In this document: positions 25,036 through 33,304 of the stretch, in pieces
How the letters are laid out: each line of letters starts with the position of its first letter
Numbering within the stretch: the stretch's first letter is position 1
Assembly (NCBI RefSeq): GCF_021390475.1
Contig: NZ_JAJUWS010000041.1
Span: forward strand, 1 to 60,638
Direction of reading: 5' to 3'
Length of the DNA: 60,638 nt
Origin: Streptomyces sp. ST2-7A
GTDB lineage: Bacteria > Actinomycetota > Actinomycetes > Streptomycetales > Streptomycetaceae
Position numbers and translations under genes: made by a program
Notes under the pieces: generated by a model
The model's input: only the letters and a program-made list of their open reading frames with translations
Databases searched by the model: none
Told to the model about the DNA's origin: nothing

Positions 25036-26183
25036 CAGATCTCCGTTCCGAAGGGCCGGGTGAAGCGGACGTCACCCTCGACCATGTCTCGCATGTCCTC
25101 GACGTTGTGGCGGAACATCAGCATCCGTTCGATGCCGAAGCCGAAGGCGAAGCCGCTGTAGCGCTCCGGGTCCACGCCGCAGGCGGTGAGCACCCGCGGG
25201 TTGACCATGCCGCAGCCGCCCAGCTCGATCCAGCCCTCGCTGGAGCAGGTGCGGCAGGGACGGTCGGGGTCGCCGACCGACTCGCCGCGGCACACGTAGC
25301 ACACCATGTCCATCTCGGCGGACGGCTCGGTGAAGGGGAAGTAGTTGGGGCGCAGCCGGGTGCGGATGTCGGAGCCGAACAGGGCCCCGACCATGTGGTC
25401 GAGGGTGCCGCGCAGATCGGCCATGGTCAGGCCCTCGTCCACCGCCAGCAGCTCGACCTGGTGGAAGACCGGGGTGTGGGTGGCGTCGAGTTCGTCGGTG
25501 CGGAAGACCCGCCCGGGACACACCACGTAGACCGGGGGCTCGCGGTCCAGCAGGGAGCGGATCTGCACCGGGGAGGTGTGGGTGCGCAGCACCACCCCGG
25601 AGCCCGGGCCGTCGGCGGCGTCCGCCGGTTCCCCGGCCGCCGGGGAACCCTTCAGGAAGAAGGTGTCCTGCTCGGTGCGGGCCGGGTGATCGGGGGCGAT
25701 GTTGAGGGCGTCGAAGTTGAACCACTCCGCCTCGGCCTCGGGCCCCTCGGCGACCTCGTAACCCATGGCCACGAAGACGTCCTCGATCCGCTCCATGAGC
25801 GTGGTCAGCGGGTGGCGGGCGCCGACGGGCGTACGGCGGGCGGGGAGGGTGACGTCCACCGCCTCCTCGACGAGCACCCGCTCGTCGCGCTCCGCCTCCA
25901 ACTCGGTCAGCCGACCGGCGAGGGCCTTGTTGACCGCGCCGCGGGCCTGCCCGACACGCTTGCCCGCGTCGGCACGGGCCTTCGGCGGCAGCGCGCCGAT
26001 CTCGCGGTTGGCCAGCGCCAGCGGCGATCGGTCGCCGGCGTGGGCGACCCTGACCTCGTGCAGGGCATCGAGGTCGTCCGCGGCCTCGATGGCCCGCAGC
26101 GCGTCCTCGCGGGCCCGCTCGACCGCTTCCGGTTTCAGTGCCTCGACCTCGACGGGGTCGTAGGACTTGTTGGGTGCCGACAT
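25035..26183 (-). CDS. pheS: Phenylalanyl-tRNA synthetase alpha subunit
   Basis: The 382-residue catalytic chain that activates phenylalanine and charges tRNA-Phe together with PheT. The N-terminal coiled-coil that grips tRNA covers residues 1 to about 90. Class II motifs are HPLTTLMERIEDVFVAMGYEVAEGPE (motif 1), HTSPVQIRSL...GRVFRTDELDATHTPVFHQVE (motif 2) and the C-terminal YSGFAFGFGIERMLMFRH (motif 3). Here a CYVCRGE...CRTC insertion of about 20 residues near 285 carries four cysteines and may bind zinc; this is seen in actinobacterial members. No T-box or Phe-codon leader peptide is seen upstream. Confidence 0.97.
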   Translation of the reverse strand: MSAPNKSYDPVEVEALKPEAVERAREDALRAIEAADDLDALHEVRVAHAGDRSPLALANREIGALPPKARADAGKRVGQARGAVNKALAGRLTELEAERDERVLVEEAVDVTLPARRTPVGARHPLTTLMERIEDVFVAMGYEVAEGPEAEAEWFNFDALNIAPDHPARTEQDTFFLKGSPAAGEPADAADGPGSGVVLRTHTSPVQIRSLLDREPPVYVVCPGRVFRTDELDATHTPVFHQVELLAVDEGLTMADLRGTLDHMVGALFGSDIRTRLRPNYFPFTEPSAEMDMVCYVCRGESVGDPDRPCRTCSSEGWIELGGCGMVNPRVLTACGVDPERYSGFAFGFGIERMLMFRHNVEDMRDMVEGDVRFTRPFGTEI

Positions 26184-26371
26184 CTCTTCTCGATGTTCCC
26201 CTGGTCGCTGGTTGCTGGTTCCCGGTCACCCGGGCGCCCGGTCGCACGCCGTGCCCCACGACGGCGGGGGCCGGATGACGAGTCTACGGGGCGGGGTCCG
26301 GGGCCCGGTCCGGCCACGGCCGGCGTGGGCGTGGCGTCCCCCGTCGCGCCGGTTCCACCCGGTCCCCGGCG

Positions 26372-27451
26372 TCAGGCGAGGAAGGACGGGATGCCGGGGG
26401 GCAGGATGAAGCGGAACCGCGCCCCGCCCCCGGGGGCCCTTCCCACGGTGACCGTGCCCCCGTGGGCCTCGACGATGCCCTTGACGATGTACAGACCCAG
26501 CCCCGTGCCCCCGCGGCCGCTGCCGCGCCAGAAACGGGTGAAGACCCGGTGCATCGTCTCCTCCGGAATGCCGGGGCCCCGGTCGGCCACGGTGACCGCC
26601 GTGGCTCCCGGGCCGGACGGGGCCGACGGCGCCGGCCCCACCTCGATGGTGACGGTTCCCGCGCCGTGCCGCACCGCGTTTTCCAGCAGATTGCCCAGGA
26701 CCTGGTCGATCTTGACGGGGTCGGCCCACAACCGGGGCGGCTCGCCGGTCGCGCGGATCACGAACCGTTCGGGCGGGGTCCCGGCGGCGACCATGGCGTC
26801 CACCCGACGTCGGACGGCCTCCTCCATTCGCAGCGGCTCGCGACGGATCTCCAGGCGACCGGAGTCGATCCGGGAGACGTCCAGGAGTTCGGTGATCAGG
26901 CGGGTGACGCGGTCGGCGTCGCCGTCCACGGTCTGCATCATGATCCGCTTCTGCTCGTCGGTGAAGCGGTCCCACTTGTCCAACATGGTGGCGGTGAAGC
27001 CCTTGACCGAGGTGAGCGGGGAACGCAGCTCGTGGGCGACGGTGGCGATCAGTTCGGCGTTGCCGCGCTCCACCCGTCGACGGGCCCGGGTGCCGCGCAG
27101 GGTGATCACCACCCGGACCGGGGCGCTGCGGGGGTCGGGGCGGACGTAGCGGGCGGCCACCAGGATCTCCCTGCCCCCCGGCAGCAACAGGTTCCGCTCG
27201 GGCTGGCCGCGACGTATGGCGAGACCCCCGTAGGGGTCGGTCACCCGCCACCAGGGGCGACCGTCGAGATCCTCCAGGGGGAGCGCGTCCTCCAGGGGAC
27301 GGCCGAGGGCCCGGTCGGGGGCCGTGCCGGTCAGCCGACCGGCCTCGGCGTTGAAACAGGTGACGAATCCCTCACGATCGGCGATCACCAACCCGTCCGG
27401 CAGTTCGTCGGGGCGCGGACACGCCCCGTTCGCGCCGGGTGGTGCTCCCAT
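26372..27451 (-). CDS. PAS-domain sensor histidine kinase, soluble, orphan
   Basis: A 359-residue kinase. An N-terminal PAS domain (about 10-125, DGLVIADREGFVTCFNAEAGRLTG) is followed by HisKA (about 130-200) with H140 in VAHELRSPLTSVKGF. The HATPase domain (about 225-355) has the N box NLLENAVRHG, the G1 box DRGPGIP and the G2 box GTGLGLYIVKG. No membrane segment is present, so it senses a cytoplasmic cue. No response regulator gene is adjacent. ATG 27451 follows a long purine-rich ribosome site (GGGGAGGGGAGAGGG); an in-frame GTG at 27496 would add 15 residues. It lies in the infC-to-pheT block on the same strand. Confidence 0.92.
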   Translation of the reverse strand: MGAPPGANGACPRPDELPDGLVIADREGFVTCFNAEAGRLTGTAPDRALGRPLEDALPLEDLDGRPWWRVTDPYGGLAIRRGQPERNLLLPGGREILVAARYVRPDPRSAPVRVVITLRGTRARRRVERGNAELIATVAHELRSPLTSVKGFTATMLDKWDRFTDEQKRIMMQTVDGDADRVTRLITELLDVSRIDSGRLEIRREPLRMEEAVRRRVDAMVAAGTPPERFVIRATGEPPRLWADPVKIDQVLGNLLENAVRHGAGTVTIEVGPAPSAPSGPGATAVTVADRGPGIPEETMHRVFTRFWRGSGRGGTGLGLYIVKGIVEAHGGTVTVGRAPGGGARFRFILPPGIPSFLA

Positions 27452-27699
27452 GCCCTCTCCCCTCCCCCGGCGGGGGCCACCCGGGGGCACCCGCACGCCG
27501 CGTCAGCCTACCGCCGCAGCGGGTGAGGGAAGCCCTCCGCGGGGTCGGATCACCCGGAGGTGGGGCCGGTCGGGGCGGGCTGTGGGGCGGGGCGCGGGGG
27601 TCCGGCGTCGGCGGCACCGGTCGTCCCGGGGGTATCGGACACGCCGCGGGTGGGCGGGCCGGGGCCGGGGGCCGGAGGGGAAGGGGAGCGTCCCGGCGC

Positions 27700-28587
27700 T
27701 CACCCCGCGGTCGACGGGAGCCCGCGGTCGCCGCCGTCCGCCCGGCAGCCGCCGGGGGCCCGCTGGGCCCGGGCCGAGGCGTACAGGCACACCGCGGCGG
27801 CGGTGGCGAGGTTCAGGCTCTCGGCACGGCCGTGGATCGGCACCCGCACGACGTCATCGGCCAGCGCCCGGGTCCCGTCGGGCAGGCCCCACGCCTCGTT
27901 GCCGAAGATCCACGCGGTGGGGCCGGTCATCGCGCCGGCGTCCAGTTCGGCGTCGAGGTCGCGGTCCCCGGCCCCGTCCGCGGCCAGGCAACGGACACCC
28001 GACGCGGCCAGGGCACCCACTGCCTCCGCCACGGGAACTCCCACCACCAGCGGCACGTGGAACAGGCTGCCGGCGGAGGCCCGTACGGCCTTGGGGTTGT
28101 AGGGGTCCACCGAGGCGTCGGTGAGGATCACGGCGTCCGCCCCGGCCGCGTCGGCGCAACGCAGCACCGTGCCCGCGTTGCCCGGGTCCCGAACGCGCGC
28201 GAGCACCGCCACCAGGCGGGGGCGGTCGGCGAGGATGGCCTTCAGGGGACGGTCCACGAAGGAGCACACCCCCACCAGCCCCTGGGGGGTGACCGTCTGC
28301 GACAGCCCCTCGACCAGCCCGGGGTCGGCGACGGCCACCCGGGCGCCCCCGGCACGGGCGAGGTCGAGCAGGTCGGCGTGGCGTTCGGCGGCCTCGGGGG
28401 TGGCGAGAAGGTCGAGCAGGACGGGGCCGTCGGTCCCCGTGAGGCGGGCGGTCGCGGCCTCCCGTACCGCCTGGGGGCCCTCCGCGAGAAAGCGACGCTC
28501 CCGGGTGCGGGCCGTACGCCGTGTCAACCTGCGGGCGGCGAGGATCCGGGGGGAGCGCGGGGAGGTCAGCTCAACGGCGGGGGGCAT
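27700..28587 (-). CDS. TrmH/SpoU-family RNA 2'-O-methyltransferase
   Basis: A 295-residue SPOUT methyltransferase expected to 2'-O-methylate rRNA or tRNA. An N-terminal substrate-binding domain (about 10-110, with RERRFLAEGPQAVREA) precedes the knotted SpoU domain. Its motifs are ARVRDPGNAGTVLRCADAAG (motif 1, Asn and Arg), WIFGNEAWGLP (motif 2) and VRVPIHGRAESLNLATAAAVCLYA (motif 3). Gene order rplT then SpoU methyltransferase then pheS is common in actinobacteria and supports a ribosome-related role. The exact target nucleotide is not known. Confidence 0.93.
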   Translation of the reverse strand: MPPAVELTSPRSPRILAARRLTRRTARTRERRFLAEGPQAVREAATARLTGTDGPVLLDLLATPEAAERHADLLDLARAGGARVAVADPGLVEGLSQTVTPQGLVGVCSFVDRPLKAILADRPRLVAVLARVRDPGNAGTVLRCADAAGADAVILTDASVDPYNPKAVRASAGSLFHVPLVVGVPVAEAVGALAASGVRCLAADGAGDRDLDAELDAGAMTGPTAWIFGNEAWGLPDGTRALADDVVRVPIHGRAESLNLATAAAVCLYASARAQRAPGGCRADGGDRGLPSTAG

Positions 28588-28907
28588 GGCGTCTCGGAGC
28601 TCGCTTCCGGGTACGGGACGGGTGATCCGGGCTCACCGCGGGGCCCGCCGCCGTCCGGGACCGGGCCACCGGCACGGGGATGCGTGGCAACGGGAGTGCC
28701 GGGAGGGAGGAGGCGCGGCGACGGACCCGGGTCGGACGGATCGGGCCGCGTGCCGGGGCGGTCACGCCCCGGGGGAACGGGGCCGACGGCACCCCGCGCC
28801 GGTGTGCCGCGGAACACCGGCGGGGCCGGACACACGCCGGACCCGCGGGCACGGCCCGCGGGTCCGGCGGATGCCCCGGCGTGGTGCCGGGTGAACGACG
28901 TGAGGGC
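28588..28907 (-). other. Intergenic region after rplT
   Basis: 320 bp separating rplT from the SpoU gene. It contains the rplT terminator (28835-28869) and a second possible hairpin at about 28798-28821 (8-bp stem GCCGGTGT). No gene is seen. The SpoU methyltransferase must therefore have its own promoter in the part nearer 28600. Confidence 0.5.
28835..28869 (-). terminator. Terminator of infC-rpmI-rplT
   Basis: Perfect 16-bp stem (CGCCGGACCCGCGGGC and complement) with an ACG loop, 39 bp after the rplT stop. Confidence 0.85.
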
Positions 28908-29291
28908 TCAGGCGGCCTTCGGGGCGTTCACGTCGGCGGGCAGCGCCCCCCGGGCCACCTCGATGAGGGAGGTGAAGGCGTTGGGGTCGTTGACCGCGAG
29001 CTCGGCGAGCATCTTGCGGTCGATCTCCACCTCGGCGGCCTTCAGACCCTGGATGAAGCGGTTGTAGGTCATGCCGTTGGCGCGGGCGGCGGCGTTGATC
29101 CGCTGGATCCACAGCTGCCGGAAGTCGCCCTTGCGCTTCTTGCGGTCGTTGTAGTTGTAGACGAGGGAGTGGGTGACCTGCTCCTTCGCCTTGCGGTACA
29201 GGCGGGACCGCTGACCGCGGTAACCGCTGGCCTGCTCGAGGATCGCCCGGCGCTTCTTGTGGGCGTTGACCGCCCGCTTCACGCGTGCCAC
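28908..29291 (-). CDS. rplT: 50S ribosomal protein L20
   Basis: Large-subunit protein (127 aa) that binds 23S rRNA early in assembly. The sequence starts ARVKRAVNAHKKRRAILEQASGYRGQRSRLYRKAKEQ and matches L20 throughout. The start is GTG with AAGGAG 7 nt upstream. It is the last gene of the infC-rpmI-rplT operon. Confidence 0.98.
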   Translation of the reverse strand: MARVKRAVNAHKKRRAILEQASGYRGQRSRLYRKAKEQVTHSLVYNYNDRKKRKGDFRQLWIQRINAAARANGMTYNRFIQGLKAAEVEIDRKMLAELAVNDPNAFTSLIEVARGALPADVNAPKAA

Positions 29292-29405
29292 TGGTGAACT
29301 CCTTGTAGGGGGGCCTTGGGCGTGCGCCCGGCCCGGGAACGGATGAGGACCCGGTTGACGTCGCCCCGCCCGGTCACCGGCCGCGGCCGGTCGGGCGGGA
29401 GGCGG

Positions 29406-29600
29406 TCACTTGCCGAGCAGCTTCTTGATCCGCTTGGCGTCGGCCGGAGCGGTCTCCGTGGTGCCGGCCAGACGGCGGGTCAGGGTGGAGGGCTTGTGCT
29501 CCAGGTAGTGGCGGCGGCCGGCGCGCTGGCGCATCACCTTGCCGGAGCCGGTGATCTTGAAGCGCTTACCGGCACCGCTGTGCGTCTTGTTCTTCGGCAT
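29406..29600 (-). CDS. rpmI: 50S ribosomal protein L35
   Basis: A 64-residue basic protein of the large subunit. It begins MPKNKTHSGAGKRFKITGSGK and ends KRIKKLLGK, both typical of L35. Second gene of infC-rpmI-rplT, 107 bp after infC and 114 bp before rplT. A purine-rich GAGGAGAGAG lies about 9 nt before the ATG. Confidence 0.98.
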   Translation of the reverse strand: MPKNKTHSGAGKRFKITGSGKVMRQRAGRRHYLEHKPSTLTRRLAGTTETAPADAKRIKKLLGK

Positions 29601-29707
29601 GTCGCCGCTCTCTCCTCGTCCATGGCACGCCTCCGGTCCGCCCCGCGGGGTCGTTCCGGAGGGTGCGATTTTCGCTTGCTGATCCGAGCGGGACGTCGCG
29701 CGGCCCT

Positions 29708-30298
29708 TCAGCCGCGGGACTCCCCCTGCTGGCGCTCCGCCTTGCGGGCGGCCTGCGCCTGCCGGGCTTCGGCCATCGCCTCGGTCTTCTTCTTGTGCGG
29801 ACCGAGAACCATGATCATGTTGCGGCCGTCCTGCTTCGGGTTGGACTCGACGAAGCCCAGCTCCTGGACATCCTCGGCCAACCGCTGGAGCAGCCGGAAG
29901 CCCAGTTCGGGCCGGGACTGCTCACGACCGCGGAACATGATCGTGATCTTGACCTTGTCACCCTGCTTGAGGAACCGGACGACGTGACCCTTTTTGGTGT
30001 CGTAGTCGTGCGGGTCGATCTTCGGCCGGAGCTTCATCTCCTTGATGACCGTGTGCGCCTGGTTCTTGCGCGCCTCACGGGCCTTCATGGCCGACTCGTA
30101 CTTGAACTTCCCGTAGTCCATGAGCTTGCACACGGGGGGTCGGGCGGTGGCCGCGACCTCGACGAGATCCAGGTCGTACTCCTGGGCAAGCTCCAGGGCC
30201 TTGGCGAGCGGCACGATGCCGACCTGTTCGCCACTGGGGCCGACGAGTCGCACCTCGGGGACGCGAATCCGGTCGTTGATGCGGGGCTCGGCGCTGAT
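29708..30298 (-). CDS. infC: Translation initiation factor IF-3, probable AUC start
   Basis: IF-3 (196 aa from this start) binds the 30S subunit, blocks 50S joining and checks the start codon. The N-terminal domain begins SAEPRINDRIRVPEVRLVGPSGEQVGIV; the C-terminal domain contains KIDPHDYDTKKGHVVRFLKQGDKVKITIMFRGREQ. There is no ATG, GTG or TTG at the conserved N terminus. Instead an ATC codon at 30298-30296 sits 4 nt after a very strong GAGGAGG. Non-AUG starts at infC are the known basis of IF-3 autoregulation (AUU in E. coli). The frame is open to 30460, but those residues are not IF-3-like. Confidence 0.93.
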   Translation of the reverse strand: MSAEPRINDRIRVPEVRLVGPSGEQVGIVPLAKALELAQEYDLDLVEVAATARPPVCKLMDYGKFKYESAMKAREARKNQAHTVIKEMKLRPKIDPHDYDTKKGHVVRFLKQGDKVKITIMFRGREQSRPELGFRLLQRLAEDVQELGFVESNPKQDGRNMIMVLGPHKKKTEAMAEARQAQAARKAERQQGESRG

Positions 30299-30610
30299 GG
30301 GGCCTCCTCGGTTGCGCCGCACAGCCGCCTGGCGGACGGCAGTGCCTCGAACATGATGGGGTGCGACCCTCCGCCCGCAAACGCGAACGCCCCGGGCGGG
30401 CACAGGCGGAAGCTCCTCGAAGACCGGAGCACCGCCGTGGCTGGCCACGGGGCGCGACAAGACCTTCTGACCTGCCGGCCGAAGGCCGAAATCAGGTGGG
30501 AGACGGAGCCTCCACTTGCGGATCGGCGACCCCGAACGCGACCCCGGAGGACTCCCGGAGCGGACTGGTCACCAATCGGTCGTTTCCCATGGTACCGCAG
30601 AACGTCGTGT
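30299..30610 (-). promoter_or_regulatory. Structured 5' leader of infC
   Basis: Roughly 300 nt with no gene and with several hairpins: CCGTGG/CCACGG with a 4-nt loop (30435-30450), CGGCC/GGCCG with a 3-nt loop (30476-30488), and a GTGGGAG/CTCCAC pair near 30500-30520. Its end carries the GAGGAGG at 30303-30309. Ribosomal-protein leaders that sense L20 occur before infC in other bacteria; whether this leader does so is inference. Confidence 0.45.
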
Positions 30611-30697
30611 GGTTCGAAGCCCGGGAGTCCGTCATCACGGGGTGGCATCGCTCACCCGCGATCGGTGGGGCCCGCCGGGCGGCCTAGGCTGGGCGGC

Positions 30698-31120
30698 ATG
30701 AGCGAGCCCACCGTCCCCGATCCCACCGCAGCCGATGTTCCCGCCGGGACGTCCGCCGACACGTCCTCCGGCGCCCCGGACACACCGGGGGGTTCCGGGG
30801 ACGCGGCCCGGGACCTCGCCGACGTGCCGGCGGTCGAGGTGATCACCACCGTGGCGGTGCACCTGATGAGCGCCTCCGCCGTGAAGCTCGGCCTCGCCGA
30901 GGACGGCGAGCACCACCGCGACCTGGACGAGGCGCGCAAGCTGATCACCGCCCTCGCGGGTCTGGTGACCGCCGGTGCCGGGGAGGTCAGCTCCTTCCAC
31001 GCCGCCCCGCTGCGGGACGGCCTGAAGGCCCTCCAACTCGCCTTCCGCGAGGCCTCGCTGGTGCCGGACGCACCGGGACAGGGACCGGGCGAGAAGTACA
31101 CCGGGCCCGTGCTGGGCTGA
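30698..31120 (+). CDS. DUF1844 family protein
   Basis: A 140-residue protein with a disordered N terminus rich in Pro, Ala, Thr and Ser (about 1-45). A helical DUF1844 domain follows (about 46-115): VEVITTVAVHLMSASAVKLGL and LDEARKLITALAGLVTAG. The C terminus ends GEKYTGPVLG. It has no signal peptide. TAGGCT lies 7 nt upstream of the ATG, which is where a -10 box would be for a leaderless mRNA, and no ribosome site is present. The neighbour of infC in actinobacteria; function not established. Confidence 0.85.
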   Translation: MSEPTVPDPTAADVPAGTSADTSSGAPDTPGGSGDAARDLADVPAVEVITTVAVHLMSASAVKLGLAEDGEHHRDLDEARKLITALAGLVTAGAGEVSSFHAAPLRDGLKALQLAFREASLVPDAPGQGPGEKYTGPVLG

Positions 31121-31222
31121 GTCCCCGGGCCCGCCGTGTCCCGAGGGGTCCGGCGGATCCCGTGGCCCGGGCCGGGCCGTGCCCCGGGGGCGCGTCCCGG
31201 CACGTCACATCGCCGGGAGGGG

Positions 31223-32020
31223 TCAGTCCCGCTCACTCCCGGGAGCCCGGTCCAGGGCGTCCGGGTCCCGCGTCCCCGGGCCGGCCGGGCCCCCCTCCGG
31301 CGGGGGCAGCGGATCGCCGGGAAGTTCCCGCCCCGGCGGGAGCACCGCTACCCGCAGACCTCGCACCAGGGCTGCGCGCAGGGTCTCGTCCGCCGCCACC
31401 GCGCCCGCCAGTCGGCGCACCGCCTCCGGTCCCTCCGGTCCCGGCCCGACCGCCAGGACCAGTGTGCCGTCGGCCTCACCGCCGGGCACGAGGCGGGCGT
31501 CGAGCACCGCCGGTTCGTCGGCGATCAGGGCCGCCAGCGCCCGGCGCACGGCGGGGTCGGTCACCGGACTGCCACCGGCCATCAGGGCCCGTAGTCCCGG
31601 CCCGGTGACCTCCCGGGTCACGGGGCCCGCCAGGTCGACCACCAGGGTGTCCGCCCGTTCCGCCACGGCGGCGCGCACCGCCTGCGGCGCGGCCACGGCC
31701 ACCGGCCGCGCGTCCGCGCGCCAGGCCGCCAACGAGGCCAGTGAGGTGAAGACCGGCAGGGCCCGGCGCCCGCTGGGAAGTCCCAGGGTGAGCACCGCCA
31801 TGTCGCTGCTCTTCTCGCGCCGCAGGCCGTCGGGGCCGGTCTCCGTCTCGCCGAGCACCGCCACCACCGGCACCAGCAGGCGTGCCCGCGACAACAGGGT
31901 CAGCGCCTCCCGTTCCCGGGCCGGGTCACGGGCCCACGCCTCCAGCGCCGCGGCCAGGGCGGGGTCCGCGCTCCCGTCGTCGTCGGCGAACGGGGACCGG
32001 GGGATGTTCTTGGCAGCCAC
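31223..32020 (-). CDS. SseB-family protein
   Basis: A 265-residue cytoplasmic protein with an SseB domain, named after the enterobacterial serine-sensitivity protein whose activity is unclear. It starts AAKNIPRSPFADDDGSADPALAAAL. An SseB N-terminal domain (about 25-140: LLVPVVAVLGE, SDMAVLTLGLPSGRRALPVFTSLASLAAW) is followed by a second alpha/beta part and a proline-rich tail. The frame is open far upstream; I took GTG 32020 because a TACCCT -10 box ends 6 nt before it, and the residues before it are not protein-like. It converges on the DUF1844 gene. Confidence 0.85.
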   Translation of the reverse strand: MAAKNIPRSPFADDDGSADPALAAALEAWARDPAREREALTLLSRARLLVPVVAVLGETETGPDGLRREKSSDMAVLTLGLPSGRRALPVFTSLASLAAWRADARPVAVAAPQAVRAAVAERADTLVVDLAGPVTREVTGPGLRALMAGGSPVTDPAVRRALAALIADEPAVLDARLVPGGEADGTLVLAVGPGPEGPEAVRRLAGAVAADETLRAALVRGLRVAVLPPGRELPGDPLPPPEGGPAGPGTRDPDALDRAPGSERD

Positions 32021-32125
32021 CCGGCGAGGGTACCCGGGGACGCGGCCCGCGGATCGCGCGGGATGCCCCACCTTCTTCATCCCCGGGGGCGACACCCCCG
32101 GGGGCTCGGGATACGGTCTGCCCCC

Positions 32126-33304
32126 ATGGAGGAACGGGTGTCGTACCGGCAGACGCGGCGAGCGGTGCCGGCGGCGGTGGTCGTGGGTCTGGCGGGAGCG
32201 GTGCTGATGGCGGCGACGGGTGGGGTGCCGGGGCGGGCGGAGGGCGAGCGGGCCGGGCTTCCTCCCGTCGACGCGCCGGCGGCGACGCCTGCCGGGAATC
32301 CCACCGCCGACGCGGTCGGCGGTGCGCCCGGCGTCCCCGGTGCGCGGACACCGGCGCTCCCGACCGGGGTCGAACGGCCCGAGGCGACGCGCACCCGGAC
32401 GGCCGGCGCCGAGGTGCCGCCGCCCCGTCCCCGCCCCGGTCCGAACGCCGACGTCCTCCTCGCGACGGCGCTCGCCGAACTCGACCCGCCCGACCCGGTC
32501 CGGCTGTCGGTGCGGGCCCTGGATCCCGCCACCGGAACGGTGGTCTCCGCCGGGGACGGTTTCTTCGACACCGCCAGCATCGTCAAGGTGAACATCGTGG
32601 CGGCGTTGCTGTTCCTGTGCCAGGAGGAGGGGCGGGGGCCCGACCCCGGGGAGTTGGCCGGGGCGGCCGCCGCGATCCGGTACAGCGACAACGCGGCCAC
32701 CGACCGGCTCTGGCGACGGATCGGGGGCGAGGAGGGACTGGACGCCCTGAACTCCCGGTGGGGGCTGACCGGGACCACCGGCGGCGAGGACGGCCACTGG
32801 GGTCTGACCCGGACCACGGGTGACGACCAACTGCGATTGCTGGAGATCGTCTTCGGCCCCTCCGGGCCGTTGTCGCCCGACTCCCGGGCCCTGTTGCGGG
32901 AGCTGATGGGCGAGGTGGCGGAGGAACAGCGGTGGGGGATATCGGCCGCCGCCGTGTCGGGGGCGCCGGACTTCCCGACGGGGGCCGGAACGGGAACGAT
33001 GGCGGGGTTGGTGGTGGAGAGCGGCGGCCCCGACGCCACGACCCCGGCGCCGCTCCGCGAGTCCCTCGACACCCCGGCGGCAGCACCCGGCGGGGCACGG
33101 TTGAAGAACGGGTGGCTGCCGCGCAGTCACACCCGACTGTGGGACATCAACAGCATCGGCCGGGTGACGGTGGACGGCCGCCCACTCCTGATGGTGGTGC
33201 TCTCCGACGGACACACCGGCCGGGAGTCCGGCATAGAGGTCGTGGAGGCCGCGGCGCGGGCCGCCGCGGCGGTGCTCAGGACGGCGGGGGCGCCGCGGGC
33301 CTGA
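32126..33304 (+). CDS. Secreted serine hydrolase, class A beta-lactamase fold
   Basis: A 392-residue penicillin-interacting-type protein. The N terminus has a signal/anchor segment (AVPAAVVVGLAGAVLMAA) and a long Pro/Ala-rich disordered stretch to about residue 105. The catalytic domain has the SxxK motif S151-IVK154, the SDN motif S187-D188-N189 (YSDNAATDRLW) and K327-NGW in place of KTG. These are class A beta-lactamase/DD-peptidase landmarks, but the usual ExxLN loop glutamate is not obvious, so a true beta-lactamase is doubtful. A TACGGT box lies 8 nt before the ATG. The 3' end overlaps the mycosin gene tail to tail by 29 bp. Confidence 0.82.
   Translation: MEERVSYRQTRRAVPAAVVVGLAGAVLMAATGGVPGRAEGERAGLPPVDAPAATPAGNPTADAVGGAPGVPGARTPALPTGVERPEATRTRTAGAEVPPPRPRPGPNADVLLATALAELDPPDPVRLSVRALDPATGTVVSAGDGFFDTASIVKVNIVAALLFLCQEEGRGPDPGELAGAAAAIRYSDNAATDRLWRRIGGEEGLDALNSRWGLTGTTGGEDGHWGLTRTTGDDQLRLLEIVFGPSGPLSPDSRALLRELMGEVAEEQRWGISAAAVSGAPDFPTGAGTGTMAGLVVESGGPDATTPAPLRESLDTPAAAPGGARLKNGWLPRSHTRLWDINSIGRVTVDGRPLLMVVLSDGHTGRESGIEVVEAAARAAAAVLRTAGAPRA

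Noticed and set aside
26184..26371. T-box or Phe leader peptide before pheS
   Set aside because: No T-box core, no run of Phe codons, no antiterminator-like pairing seen.
32126..33304. Class A beta-lactamase resistance gene
   Set aside because: SxxK and SDN are present, but KNG replaces KTG and no ExxLN loop is visible; called only as a serine hydrolase of that fold.
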